Below are positions 53,273 to 62,317 of a stretch of DNA of 64,000 nucleotides, in pieces. Made by a program: the position numbers and the translations under genes. Position 1 is the first letter of the stretch, and every line of letters starts with the position of its first letter. The notes under the pieces were generated by a model. That model searched no databases, was not told where the DNA came from, and saw nothing but the letters and a program-made list of their open reading frames with translations. This DNA is from an uncultured Clostridia bacterium (GTDB lineage Bacteria > Bacillota > Clostridia > TANB77 > CAG-508). Location of the stretch: the NCBI GenBank assembly GCA_948976265.1, contig CARFUA010000001.1:155469-219468 (forward strand), given 5' to 3'.

Positions 53273-53903
53273 ATGAGTGATAACGTAAAAAATATATTAG
53301 AGTGGGTTTATTGTATTATAATTGCATTGGTGCTTGCTTTGCTATTTCGATATTTTATTGCAACACCAACTATTGTAAAGATGAGGTCAATGTATCCAAC
53401 CTTGCAAGAAAATCAAAGATTGATATTAAATCGAACAGGAAGAATTACTAAAAAATCGCCTAAAGTAGGAGATATTATTACATTTGAGTCACCATCAAAA
53501 GCCTATACACGGGATTGATGCAAATCAGGCGAATCCAGTAGCGATTTATGAAAATGAACCAAAAGGCATATTTGGAAAATTTGGTTACTATGTTTTGGAA
53601 TTTACCAAAAAAAGCTATATCAAACGAGTTATTGCAACGGAAGGACAACATGTTGTAATTAAAGATAATACAGTATTTGTTAATGGAATCGAATTAAAAG
53701 AAGATTATTTACAAAAAGATGTTGTTACAACGTCTAATGTATTTAATGATTTTATTGTGCCAAAAGGATATATTTTTGCTATGGGAGATAATCGAACCAA
53801 AAGTACAGATTGTAGAGAATTGGGATGCATTCCACTAGAGAAAGTAGAAGGCATTGTTATTTTTCGATTCTGGCCATTTAACAGTTTAGGAAAAATAAAA
53901 TAG
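53273..53903 (+). CDS. lepB: Type I signal peptidase, +1 frame change at CGG
   Basis: 209 residues when joined. One membrane helix (about 10-30), the catalytic Ser in MRSMYPTL (near 39), the catalytic Lys in IKRVIATEGQ (near 122) and the MGDNRTKSTDCRELG box. It cleaves signal peptides outside the membrane. The 0 frame hits CGG (53510-53512) after SKAYT and stops two codons later, before the Lys, so an unshifted product would be inactive. The +1 reading gives SKAYTGIDANQANPVAIYEN. Signal peptidase is normally essential, so the frame change must occur unless another copy exists. Confidence 0.9.
53510..53512 (+). other. CGG frame-change site F (signal peptidase)
   Basis: Codons ACA CGG GAT TGA. 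The +1 reading is ACA (C) GGG ATT GAT GCA AAT. Confidence 0.85.
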
Positions 53904-53914
53904 GAGAGAAAAGC

Positions 53915-54817
53915 TTGAATTTTGAGGAGATTGTAGGAAACAATGAAGTAAAAGAATATTTGACCAATTGCCTAGCAGAAGGCAACCTAGCACAAACGTA
54001 TCTTTTTGTTGGAACAGAGGGAATTGGTAAGTCGTTAATTGCTAAAACTTTTGCGAAAAAGATTTTGTGTTTGCAGGAAAAGCAAGAAAGCGATTGTCAT
54101 TGTAAATCTTGCCAATGTTTTGAAGGAGGCAATCATCCAGATTATTATTTCATCAATGAAAAAGGGGAAACAATAAAAATTGAGCAAATCAGAGAAATTA
54201 CAAGCAAAGTAATCGAACAACCAATTCAATCTCACAAAAAAGTGTATATCATAAACGATGCTGACAAAATGACCATTGAAGCACAAAACTGTTTTTTAAA
54301 AACATTAGAAGAACCACCAGAATTTGCTGTGATTGTATTAATCACAGCAAATGAAAATGCAATTTTAAATACAATAAAATCAAGATGTATGACCATAAAA
54401 TTCGAACCCATTCCAAAAGAAGAACTCAAAAAATATGCAACAGATAAACTTGGCATAACACAAATGACAGAAAATCTATTAAAATCTTTTAATGGAAGTA
54501 TTGGAAAAGCAATCGTTCAAAAAGAAGAGCAAGAAAAGTTTCTAAAAATAGAAAATATCATAAATAATATGGAGAAACAAGATATTATTACATTTCTAAA
54601 TGATGCAAAAGTGATATATGATAAAGAAAATATCAATCGAATTTTAGAATACATGATGATAGGCATTTATGAAAAATCGCTAGAAGACAAAAGATATATG
54701 ATTTGCATAGAAAAAATAAATCATGGTATGCAACATTTGAAACGTAATTGTAATTTTGATATGACGATAGATACCATGCTTCTTGAAATGTGGGAATGTT
54801 TTCAGAAAGGAATATAA
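53915..54817 (+). CDS. holB: DNA polymerase III delta-prime subunit
   Basis: 300 residues from TTG 53915 (AGGAGAGA). AAA+ clamp-loader fold: FVGTEGIGKSLIAKT (Walker A), a zinc module (CHCKSCQCF), IINDADKMTIEAQNCFLKTLEEPP and IKSRCM (sensor 1). Part of the replisome clamp loader. It starts 11 nt after lepB and is followed by ricT, a gene order common in Firmicutes. Confidence 0.92.
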   Translation: MNFEEIVGNNEVKEYLTNCLAEGNLAQTYLFVGTEGIGKSLIAKTFAKKILCLQEKQESDCHCKSCQCFEGGNHPDYYFINEKGETIKIEQIREITSKVIEQPIQSHKKVYIINDADKMTIEAQNCFLKTLEEPPEFAVIVLITANENAILNTIKSRCMTIKFEPIPKEELKKYATDKLGITQMTENLLKSFNGSIGKAIVQKEEQEKFLKIENIINNMEKQDIITFLNDAKVIYDKENINRILEYMMIGIYEKSLEDKRYMICIEKINHGMQHLKRNCNFDMTIDTMLLEMWECFQKGI

Positions 54818-54818
54818 A

Positions 54819-55748
54819 ATGAAACAGATTGTGGGGGTTAATTTTAAAAATCCAGGAAAAATATATTACTTTGATCCAGGTGATTTCAAGCTGGAAAAAG
54901 GAATGCATGTTATTGTTGATACAGCAATGGGAGAAGAATACGGTGAAGTTATGATAGCGAATCAAGAAGTGGAAGAAGGAAAAATATCCGAACCACTCAA
55001 AAAAGTGATTCGAATCACAACACCAAAAGAGGACAAAATACGTGCTGAATTCAAAACAAAAGAAAAAGAGGCATTTGAGCAATGTCTCGAAAAAATAAAA
55101 GAATTTGATTTACCAATGAAATTGATTGAATCAGAATATAAATTTGATGGAACAAAACTTACCTTTTATTTTTCATCCGAAAAAAGAATTGATTTTAGAG
55201 AATTAGTTAAAGCTTTAGCGGCTATTTTCAAAACAAGAATTGAAATGCGTCAAATTAGTGTGAGAGACGAAGTTAAGAGATTGGGTGGAAATGGAATTTG
55301 TGGTCGTGAGTTATGTTGTTGTTCCTATCTTAGAAATTTTGAAACGGTTTCTATTAAAATGGCAAAAGAACAGAATATGTCATTAAATCCAAGCAAAATT
55401 TCTGGAAATTGTGGACGACTTATGTGTTGTCTAAAATATGAACACGATGTCTATTGTGACAAATTGAAAAGTCTACCTAAAATTGGTGCAGAAGTCAAAA
55501 CGCAAGATGGAATTGGTGAAGTAGCAGCAGTGGAAACATTAAAAGAAATGGTGCGAGTAAAATTTCATGAAAATGGCGAAGTATTTTTTAAAAAATATAG
55601 TGCCAAAGATATTGTTGTTGTAAAAGATGCAACAACAGAAAATGACAAAATTGAAATGGATAGTGAAGAAGATTTACAAGAATTGCAAAAAATGGAAAAA
55701 CTCGACCGAGAGGAAAAATGGAATCATAAAGCAAAAGATAAAAAATAA
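54819..55748 (+). CDS. ricT: PSP1/RicT (YaaT) family protein
   Basis: 309 residues from ATG 54819. PSP1 domain with ISVRDEVKRLGGNGICGRELCCCSYL and ISGNCGRLMCCLKYE, the Cys pattern that binds Fe-S in the RicAFT complex, which acts on mRNA processing by RNase Y. The C-terminal 60 residues are charged. Typical neighbour of holB. Confidence 0.92.
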   Translation: MKQIVGVNFKNPGKIYYFDPGDFKLEKGMHVIVDTAMGEEYGEVMIANQEVEEGKISEPLKKVIRITTPKEDKIRAEFKTKEKEAFEQCLEKIKEFDLPMKLIESEYKFDGTKLTFYFSSEKRIDFRELVKALAAIFKTRIEMRQISVRDEVKRLGGNGICGRELCCCSYLRNFETVSIKMAKEQNMSLNPSKISGNCGRLMCCLKYEHDVYCDKLKSLPKIGAEVKTQDGIGEVAAVETLKEMVRVKFHENGEVFFKKYSAKDIVVVKDATTENDKIEMDSEEDLQELQKMEKLDREEKWNHKAKDKK

Positions 55749-55762
55749 CAAGGGGAAGAACA

Positions 55763-57044
55763 ATGAAAAAACTGATAAAAAATGCCTATATATTAGACAT
55801 GGTAGGAAACGTGGCCAACATCAGAAAGTCTGACATATTATTAAAAGATAACCGAATTGAAAAAATAGAACCAGAAATAGAAGAAGAAGTTCAAGAAAAA
55901 ATCAATGCCAAAAATATGCTTGTTATGCCTGGATTAATCAATACACATACACATTTAGCGATGAGCATTTTCAGAGGTTATAAAGATGACCGAAAATTAA
56001 TTGATTGGCTGGAAAATGCTATTTTTCCAGTAGAAGACAAACTGGAGCCAGATGATATTTACTGGAACTCTTATTTGTCATGTCTAGAAATGATAAAATC
56101 AGGAACCACTACTTGCAATGATATGTATTTTGGTATGAATAAAGCGATTGAAGCCATTGAAGCTACAGGTTTAAGAGCCGTTGTTGCATGGTGCATGACC
56201 GATGATGCTATTCGTGATAAAGCAGAAAAGACAAGAGAATACGCCCAAAAATATAATGTACCAGAAAGCAGAATCAAAATTTTTACGTCACCACATGCTC
56301 CTTACACCTGCAATCCAGATACCATAAAATTATGCGTTGACTTAGCCAAAGAGCTAAATACAGGTCTTCACATTCATTTATCAGAAACCATTGATGAAGA
56401 AAAAATTATTTACGAACGTTATGATAAACGTGGAACAGAATATTTATATGATTTAGGTGTTTTTGAAGTTCCAGTTGTATTAGCGCATGGAATTTATATT
56501 TCCAATAGTGACATCAAACTTTTGAAAAATATAAAAGGTGGCATCTCTCATAATCCAATTAGTAATTGCAAATTATCTTCTGGAATATGCGATGTTGTCA
56601 AGCTAAGAAAAAACGGTATTAATGTTGGATTAGGAACAGACGGAATCGGAAGTACAACAACATTGGATATGTTCGAAGAAATGAAAACAGCGGCGTATTT
56701 ACAAAAAGTAAATACCAAAGAACCAACTTCCATTTCTGCCTATGATATTCTAAAAATGGCCACAATTGAAGGAGCCAAAGTATTAGGATTAGAAGATGAA
56801 ATTGGAACCATAGAAGTTCGGCAAAAAAGCAGATATGATTTTCATCAAAACTGACAAATTACACTTATGTCCTGAAAATGATGTATGTGCCAACATTGTC
56901 TATTCCGCAAACGGCGCAGATGTTGACTCTGTTATGATTGATGGAAAATTGATTATGCAAAATCGAAAAATGATTCACCTAAATGAAAAAGAAGTAATGC
57001 GCCAAGTGAAGAAAATTGCTAAAAGATTATTGGAACACAATTAA
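55763..57044 (+). CDS. mtaD: MtaD/SsnA-type amidohydrolase (SAH/MTA deaminase), +1 frame change at CGG
   Basis: 426 residues when joined. Zinc ligands in NTHTHLAMS, HIHLSET and VLAHGIYIS, and the Asp in VGLGTDGIGS. Members deaminate 5'-methylthioadenosine or S-adenosylhomocysteine. The 0 frame reaches CGG (56819-56821) in ...GTIEV and ends 10 codons later. The +1 reading gives IEV-GKKADMIFIKTD, then NIVYSANGADVDSVMIDGK. GKKADMI is the invariant block that closes the barrel in this superfamily, so Gly at the shifted position is strongly supported. Confidence 0.93.
56819..56821 (+). other. CGG frame-change site G (MtaD-like)
   Basis: Codons GTT CGG CAA. The +1 reading is GTT (C) GGC AAA AAA GCA GAT. 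This is the best-supported site because the sequence around it is invariant in the family. Confidence 0.92.
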
Positions 57045-57064
57045 CGAGGGAAAGCGAGAAATAT

Positions 57065-58408
57065 ATGGAAGAATTATTTCAAGAATCCGCGCCAATTGTT
57101 GAAGAAATTTGCAAAAAGTTTCACTATGAAACTGAAGATAAACCAGGAAATGATAGTTTGAGAACAGTATTGTTAAAATTAGTTCCAGCCATGTTAGCGG
57201 ATTCTTCTAAAAAAGATAGGGAATTGTTTTATCAAATGTTAAGAAATAGACCAATTGTGATTTTTGAATATTCAACCCAAGAAGAGCTTAATCAATTAAA
57301 AGAATCTTATATGGGAAAAGTTAATCCATTCGTTTTAAAAGAAAAAGAGAAAGTGGGAGAATATGCCAAAGCTCTACCAGAAGGAGCTTATGTTTCTGAA
57401 CCGATTGTAGATGAAAATCTGGAATTAAAAGGGAAGAAAGCTTTTACCTATATTCGAAAATCAACTTTGCAAAGAGAACAAGAATTTTGGGGTACCGATA
57501 TTAATGTCACACATTTAATACACGAATTGGGTCATGCTTGGAACGGCGAAAAAGATGAATTTTCAATGCCACAACCTGGAAAAATGACAAGAAGAGTGGG
57601 AACAGCAATATATCAGTATAGTTATGAGAAAAATGAAAATGGAGAAATAATTTTAAGTTGTGATTCAGTTTCAGGCTTATTACTAGAAGAAGGCATGAAT
57701 ACGCTTGCGGAAGAAGAAGCTGCTGCTAGATATAAAGGAATTTCACACGACGAAATGAAAAAAGCATATAGGAACGAATTGATTTATTCAAAAACAAATT
57801 ACCAAGCCTCTATTGGAATAATGATCGAAGATTTAATGGAAAAAATCTCCGAAAATGATTTAAAATGCTGGAGATTATGGGGAGACTTGGACAAAAAAGA
57901 AAAAATAGAAACTTTGATGGAAAAAACAGATTTCTGGAAAAACAGAGATAAGGACATTTTACCAGATAGCCAGAATCCAAGAAATTATGAAAATAAGAGA
58001 AATTTGTTATCTCAAATTGGGGCTCAATTAGAAGTTGACAAAGAAAGCCAAACAAAATTCTACGATTTTTTTGAAGAATATGAATCTACCTATTTTCCTG
58101 ATATAAAAAAAATGACGCCATTTCAGAAAATAGAAAATGTATTAGAACAAAGGTTTAATATGATAGATATATATTATTCAATGGGACTTATAGCAGATAA
58201 ATTTCCGAAATTAATAAATCAAATTTGTTTAGAATTTTATCCGTTAATCAATCAAACAGAATTGCTAATGGCAAATCAGAAAATTGAAACCGTTTTAGAA
58301 GATGTTAAACTTTCGGATATTAAATCAATTACGCAAGAAACTAAGCAAGGAATGCAGGCTTTACAATTGGAAGAAATGGGAGTAGAAACGGAAAATGGAA
58401 AAGAATAA
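57065..58408 (+). CDS. HELGH zinc-metallopeptidase-like protein, unknown
   Basis: 447 residues. A zinc-binding HLIHELGHAWNGE motif lies near 154, with Glu-rich LLEEGMNTLAEEEAA about 50 residues on, a possible third ligand. The remainder is helical and charged. No signal peptide, so it is cytoplasmic or secreted by another route. The C-terminal 60 residues (FYPLINQTELLMANQKIE...VKLSDIKSITQETKQ) recur as a fragment at 58896. It overlaps the next gene by 14 nt. Confidence 0.7.
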   Translation: MEELFQESAPIVEEICKKFHYETEDKPGNDSLRTVLLKLVPAMLADSSKKDRELFYQMLRNRPIVIFEYSTQEELNQLKESYMGKVNPFVLKEKEKVGEYAKALPEGAYVSEPIVDENLELKGKKAFTYIRKSTLQREQEFWGTDINVTHLIHELGHAWNGEKDEFSMPQPGKMTRRVGTAIYQYSYEKNENGEIILSCDSVSGLLLEEGMNTLAEEEAAARYKGISHDEMKKAYRNELIYSKTNYQASIGIMIEDLMEKISENDLKCWRLWGDLDKKEKIETLMEKTDFWKNRDKDILPDSQNPRNYENKRNLLSQIGAQLEVDKESQTKFYDFFEEYESTYFPDIKKMTPFQKIENVLEQRFNMIDIYYSMGLIADKFPKLINQICLEFYPLINQTELLMANQKIETVLEDVKLSDIKSITQETKQGMQALQLEEMGVETENGKE

Positions 58409-58838
58409 AAGAATATCAAAGGAATATTGTTTAGCGGTAACTGAAATTTTAGTAATATTAGAAAGATTTCCCAAGGAATTAACAGAAAAGATTCCAATGA
58501 AATTAATGAATTTTTTTCGACAGATTAAACTAGAAGATTATGAAGTGCCAGAAAATACGAAATTATCCAATAAAGCCAAAGCTATATTAGCGATGCTTTA
58601 CAGAAATTATTTATGTTCTGAAACAGAAAAGCAGGAATTTGACAAGAAATTGTTAGAGAACGAACAAGAATACAAAAAAAATCTACGAGAAAAGTACAAT
58701 CCAGAAAATCTTTTTAAAACGAATATAGAAATCGAAGAAAATCAAAATATGAGACAAACAGAATTAATTGAATATGAAAAGCCAAAATGGTATCATAAGA
58801 TTTTCAACAAAATTTTGACTTTTTTTCGAAAATCGTGA
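58395..58838 (+). CDS. Unknown protein co-transcribed with the HELGH protein
   Basis: 147 residues, overlapping the previous gene. Resembles the short helical proteins found beside metallopeptidase-like genes in Clostridia (ETKLSNKAKAILAMLYRNY core), ending in a basic WYHKIFNKILTFFRKS amphipathic helix that may touch the membrane. Function unknown. A terminator follows. Confidence 0.65.
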   Translation: MEKNKRISKEYCLAVTEILVILERFPKELTEKIPMKLMNFFRQIKLEDYEVPENTKLSNKAKAILAMLYRNYLCSETEKQEFDKKLLENEQEYKKNLREKYNPENLFKTNIEIEENQNMRQTELIEYEKPKWYHKIFNKILTFFRKS

Positions 58839-58852
58839 CAATGACGAAAAAT

Positions 58853-58880
58853 AAACAGAGCTAAAACTCTGTTTTTATTT
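58853..58880 (+). terminator. Terminator
   Basis: AAACAGAG (58853-58860) / CTCTGTTT (58867-58874), then TTATTT. Confidence 0.75.
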
Positions 58881-58895
58881 ATAAAAGGAGAAAAA

Positions 58896-59081
58896 ATTTC
58901 TCAAATTTCTATGGAATTTTATCCGATTGTCAACCAAACGGGAATCTTGATGGCAAATCAAAAAGTAGCCGAAGTGGTTCAATCTGTCAAACTCTCGGAC
59001 CTAACTGCAATTAGCCAAGAAACCAAGCAAGCGATTCAAATTATGCAAATACCAAAAATCCATCAAGAACAAAAGGAATAA
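58896..59081 (+). pseudogene. Fragment duplicating the C-terminus of the HELGH protein
   Basis: In-frame codons 58896-59081 read ISQISMEFYPIVNQTGILM, then MANQKVAEVV, VKLSDLTAISQETKQ and a stop. They align with the last 60 residues of the product of 57065-58408 at roughly half of positions. An ATG at 58911 lacks a ribosome site. Probably the remnant of a second copy left by deletion. Confidence 0.7.
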
Positions 59082-59150
59082 TTTGCAAAACCACGCATAA
59101 AATGGAACAAAATCAAATTTTGAAAAGATAGTATCTGATAAAAAAAATAA

Positions 59151-59178
59151 TTGACAATTACCAAAAATTTGATATAAT
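59151..59178 (+). promoter_or_regulatory. Promoter of the ferredoxin gene
   Basis: TTGACA (59151-59156), a 16-bp spacer and TATAAT (59173-59178). Confidence 0.75.
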
Positions 59179-59211
59179 GGAAATAATCAAACCATAAAGG
59201 AGGAAAAAAAG

Positions 59212-59388
59212 ATGGCCTATAAAATTACAGATAAATGTATTAGCTGTGGAGCATGTGCAGGAGCATGTCCAGTAAGTTGTATTTCACAAGGAGATGACAA
59301 ATACAAAATTGATGAAAATACCTGTATTGCATGTGGAACATGTGCAGGAGTTTGCCCAGTAGAAGCACCAGTAAATGATGAAGGGTAA
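59212..59388 (+). CDS. 2[4Fe-4S] ferredoxin
   Basis: 58 residues from ATG 59212, after AAAGGAGG. Two clusters of the clostridial type: CISCGACAGACP near 9-20 and CIACGTCAGVCP near 38-49. It carries low-potential electrons, probably for the convergent por genes. It is full length for this family. Confidence 0.93.
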   Translation: MAYKITDKCISCGACAGACPVSCISQGDDKYKIDENTCIACGTCAGVCPVEAPVNDEG

Positions 59389-59447
59389 TAGAAAACCATA
59401 AAAACGCCTAAAATGAAGAGAGAGCATATTTTTGAGAAATTGTCAAG

Positions 59448-59527
59448 TTGACATAACCTTAAAAATATGATATAATAAAAAGTGAGGGCAAAAAGTGGAA
59501 ATAACAGTCGTTATTTCTGCTTTTTTT
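59448..59527 (+). ncRNA. Candidate very short transcript (small RNA or trapped leader)
   Basis: A near-perfect promoter, TTGACA (59448-59453), a 17-bp spacer and TATAAT (59471-59476), is followed only about 10 bp after the expected start by a strong terminator stem (GAAATAAC 59498-59505 / GTTATTTC 59510-59517, plus AAAAAG/CTTTTTTT). No ORF fits. The predicted RNA is about 45 nt. Confidence 0.5.
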
Positions 59528-59535
59528 AGCTAAAA

Positions 59536-59558
59536 AACCTCCAGTTGTACTGGAGGTT
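59536..59558 (-). terminator. Terminator of the por operon
   Basis: Perfect stem AACCTCCAGT (59536-59545) / ACTGGAGGTT (59549-59558), with TTTTTT on the minus strand. Confidence 0.8.
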
Positions 59559-59571
59559 GATTGTTACAGAA

Positions 59572-60525
59572 TTAATCTGCATTTGAAATTTTTTCTAAAT
59601 CCAATAATTCTTGCCATCTAGCGTCCACTTCTTCTTGGAATTCTTTAATCATCCATTCATTTCCCGGTTTAAACAGATGTTTAAATCTTTTTTGTGGTCT
59701 CAAAAATTCTTCGATTGGAAGCTTGTTTGCTGGTTTATACGAAATTTTATATTTTCCGTCAATTACTTCATATAAAGGCCAATAGCAAGTTTCAACAGCT
59801 AATTTATTGATTTCCATCAAATCTTCTGTTGCGTAACCCCAACCACGTGGGCAAGGAGCCAACACATTTAAGAAACAAGCACCTTCGGTATAAATTGCTT
59901 TTTCTGCCTTTTCATATAAGTCTTTAAAATTATTTAACGCCAAAGTTTGAGCCACATAAGGTAAATGATGCCCAACCATAACTTTTGTCAAATCTTTTCG
60001 AGGTTGCATTTTTCCTGGAACAACTTTTCCAGCAGGCGTTGTGGTTGTATCTGCAAATTTTGGTGTAGCAGATGAACGCTGAATACCAGTATTCATATAT
60101 GCACCATTATCATAGCAAACATAAACCATATCGTGCCCACGCTCCATTGCGCCAGATAAACTTTGAAGTCCAATATCGTAAGTCCCACCATCGCCACCAA
60201 ATGCGATGAATTTTGTTGTTTTATCTTCTGGTAATTTTCCAGCCTGCTTCATGGATTTATAAGCTGCTTCTACACCAGATAACGTTGCAGCCGCATTTTC
60301 AAAAGCGGTATGGATAAATGAATCCGTCCAAGCTGTGTATGGATATAGGAAGGTAGAAACTTCCATACATCCTGTTGCGTTGGATACTACAACATGGTCT
60401 TCTGGTTTGACAGCACGCAAAATCATTCTAGCAACAGCTGGTGCGCCACATCCAGCACACATTCTGTGCCCAGAAGTTAATCTGGATTTGGTATCTACCA
60501 TAATTTGTTTGTGATTATAAGCCAT
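59572..60525 (-). CDS. porB: Pyruvate:ferredoxin oxidoreductase beta subunit
   Basis: 317 residues. The TPP-binding subunit with GHRMCAGCGAPAVAR (Cys ligands of a 4Fe-4S cluster), GGDGGTYDIG...SLSGA and YDNGAYMNTGIQRS (TPP/Mg site). Together with the alpha, gamma and delta genes upstream it forms the four-subunit oxidoreductase that converts pyruvate and CoA into acetyl-CoA, CO2 and reduced ferredoxin. Its start overlaps the stop of porA by one base. Confidence 0.93.
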   Translation of the reverse strand: MAYNHKQIMVDTKSRLTSGHRMCAGCGAPAVARMILRAVKPEDHVVVSNATGCMEVSTFLYPYTAWTDSFIHTAFENAAATLSGVEAAYKSMKQAGKLPEDKTTKFIAFGGDGGTYDIGLQSLSGAMERGHDMVYVCYDNGAYMNTGIQRSSATPKFADTTTTPAGKVVPGKMQPRKDLTKVMVGHHLPYVAQTLALNNFKDLYEKAEKAIYTEGACFLNVLAPCPRGWGYATEDLMEINKLAVETCYWPLYEVIDGKYKISYKPANKLPIEEFLRPQKRFKHLFKPGNEWMIKEFQEEVDARWQELLDLEKISNAD

Positions 60526-61706
60526 TATTTACACCCCCTAACACCTAAATATCGATATGGATTTCCGATTTCACCCGTTTTTACAATTTCTGTTAAATCA
60601 TTATAAACACTTTCAATATCTTTTGAAGTTGTATCTCTACCACCAATTCCATAAACATAGTTCACAGTTGGAATTTGGACTTTGCTAACAAACATACCAG
60701 ATACAACATCTTCAAATAATGCACCACCAACGGCATTTAAAGAATCGGCTTTATCCAAAACAGCGATTGCTTTGGCTTTTGAAAGAGCTTTTGCGATTTC
60801 TTCAGCAGGGAATGGACGATAAACTCTGACTTTCAAAACACCAGCTTTAACGCCTTGTTCGCGCAATTTATCAGCGGTATATTTTGCGGTTCCTGCTGTT
60901 GAGTTCATACAAACAATGACAACTTCGGCATCTTCCATTTTATATTCTTCGAAAAAGCTATATTTTCTACCAGTCATTTTTTCGAAATCACTTGCCACAT
61001 CTAAAATCACTTTTTTGGCATTTCGCATTGCGATAGCTTGTTGCGTTTTGTGTTCGAAAAGATAAGCTTGTAAATCTAATGGACCAACAGCAATTGGTTC
61101 TTTATCATTTAATAAGTAATGTTCTGGTTTGTAAGTTCCAACGAATTCTTTTACTTTTTCATCTTCGATTAATTCGATGTTTTCAATGGAATGCGATGTA
61201 ATGAATCCATCTTGGCAAACCATTAAGGGAAGTAATACATCTTTATGTTCAGCAATTCTGTGGGCCATGACTAGATTATCATAAGCCTCCTGATTATTTT
61301 CTGAAAATAGCTGAATCCATCCGCTATCTCTAACTCCCATGGCATCTGAATGGTCATTGTGGATATTAAGTGGTCCAGATACAGCTCTATTTACCAAAGA
61401 CATAACAATTGGTAAACGTAAACTAGATGCGATATAAATCATTTCCCACATTAAAGATAGACCATTGGCTGAAGTTGCTGTCATGGCTCTTCCGCCAGCA
61501 GCTTGAGCACCAATACAGGCACTCATGGCACTATGTTCACTTTCAACTGCCACAAATTCGGTATCAACCGTTCCGTTACTAACGAAGGTTGAGAAATATT
61601 GTGGAATTTCAGTTGAAGGTGTGATTGGAAAAGCAGCAACGACATCAGGATTAATTTGTTTCATAGCAATAGCTGCTGCTTCATTTCCGCTTAAACGTTC
61701 TCTCAT
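60525..61706 (-). CDS. porA: Pyruvate:ferredoxin oxidoreductase alpha subunit
   Basis: 393 residues from ATG 61706 (AAGGAGTG). The ORF extends upstream to 61745 without a better start. Typical alpha-subunit blocks: GNEAAAIAMKQINPDVVAAFPITPST, AVESEHSAMSACIGA, TSANGLSLMWEM and NIHNDHSDAM. Co-transcribed with porB and the delta ferredoxin. Confidence 0.93.
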   Translation of the reverse strand: MRERLSGNEAAAIAMKQINPDVVAAFPITPSTEIPQYFSTFVSNGTVDTEFVAVESEHSAMSACIGAQAAGGRAMTATSANGLSLMWEMIYIASSLRLPIVMSLVNRAVSGPLNIHNDHSDAMGVRDSGWIQLFSENNQEAYDNLVMAHRIAEHKDVLLPLMVCQDGFITSHSIENIELIEDEKVKEFVGTYKPEHYLLNDKEPIAVGPLDLQAYLFEHKTQQAIAMRNAKKVILDVASDFEKMTGRKYSFFEEYKMEDAEVVIVCMNSTAGTAKYTADKLREQGVKAGVLKVRVYRPFPAEEIAKALSKAKAIAVLDKADSLNAVGGALFEDVVSGMFVSKVQIPTVNYVYGIGGRDTTSKDIESVYNDLTEIVKTGEIGNPYRYLGVRGCK

Positions 61707-61785
61707 ATTTTTCACTCCTTTTCTATTTATTTGGTTATCTGCCAAAATAGGATTTTAAGGCGAAATCCTTAAAGTCGCTGGCAGA

Positions 61786-62070
61786 TTATTCCATTTCAAT
61801 TGCTGCAAAAGGACAAACTTTTGCACATACACCACAACCTTTGCAAGCATCGTAATCAAAATCTTCTCTTTTACAATCTTGATTAACAGGAATGGCATCA
61901 TCTGGGCAGACAGGGAAACAAAGACCACATTGTTTGCATTTGTCAGAGACAAAAATGGGTTTGCTAGAACGCCAGTCGCCCGTTTTAAATTCTTTTGCAT
62001 TTCCAGATGTATAAATATTTCCGCCAATGGTTAGTTCATCCATTGGAGTAGATGTATTAATATCAGCCAT
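61786..62070 (-). CDS. porD: Pyruvate:ferredoxin oxidoreductase delta (ferredoxin) subunit
   Basis: 94 residues. After about 40 residues come two 4Fe-4S motifs, CKQCGLCFPVCP and CKGCGVCAKVCP. It passes electrons out of the enzyme to free ferredoxin. It lies between a small membrane-protein gene and porA. Confidence 0.93.
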   Translation of the reverse strand: MADINTSTPMDELTIGGNIYTSGNAKEFKTGDWRSSKPIFVSDKCKQCGLCFPVCPDDAIPVNQDCKREDFDYDACKGCGVCAKVCPFAAIEME

Positions 62071-62089
62071 AAGTAACTCCTTTCGTTTA

Positions 62090-62311
62090 TTAATTAAAAT
62101 TATTTAAAATGGTTTTTGATTCATTCCAGTGATATCTTACTGCTTCTATAAAACTAGGCCATTGTTTGATAATAAAATAAAGAATCAAGCCAATGAAAAT
62201 AAAGATAGATAAGATAATACTGAAATAAATGAATTTGTTCAGTTTATTAATTTCTGGGTTATCCGTTTTGAAATTTATTTTGGATAATAAAGTTTTAAAA
62301 AATTGAATCAT
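62090..62311 (-). CDS. Small membrane protein inside the por operon
   Basis: 73 residues with a single strong membrane helix (about 28-49) and a soluble C-terminus (PSFIEAVRYHWNESK). It lies 6 nt after the gamma gene and 19 nt before delta, so it is part of the operon. It is not a usual member of four-subunit POR clusters and may tether the enzyme to the membrane. No family recognised. Confidence 0.55.
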   Translation of the reverse strand: MIQFFKTLLSKINFKTDNPEINKLNKFIYFSIILSIFIFIGLILYFIIKQWPSFIEAVRYHWNESKTILNNFN

Positions 62312-62317
62312 ACTATA

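Noticed and set aside
39559..57044. The broken genes read as ordinary pseudogenes or random long-read insertion errors
   Set aside because: All eight +1 breaks fall on an in-frame CGG with C as first base, the flanks fit the families exactly, and other in-frame CGG are absent from the core genes. Random decay or error would not choose one codon and one register.
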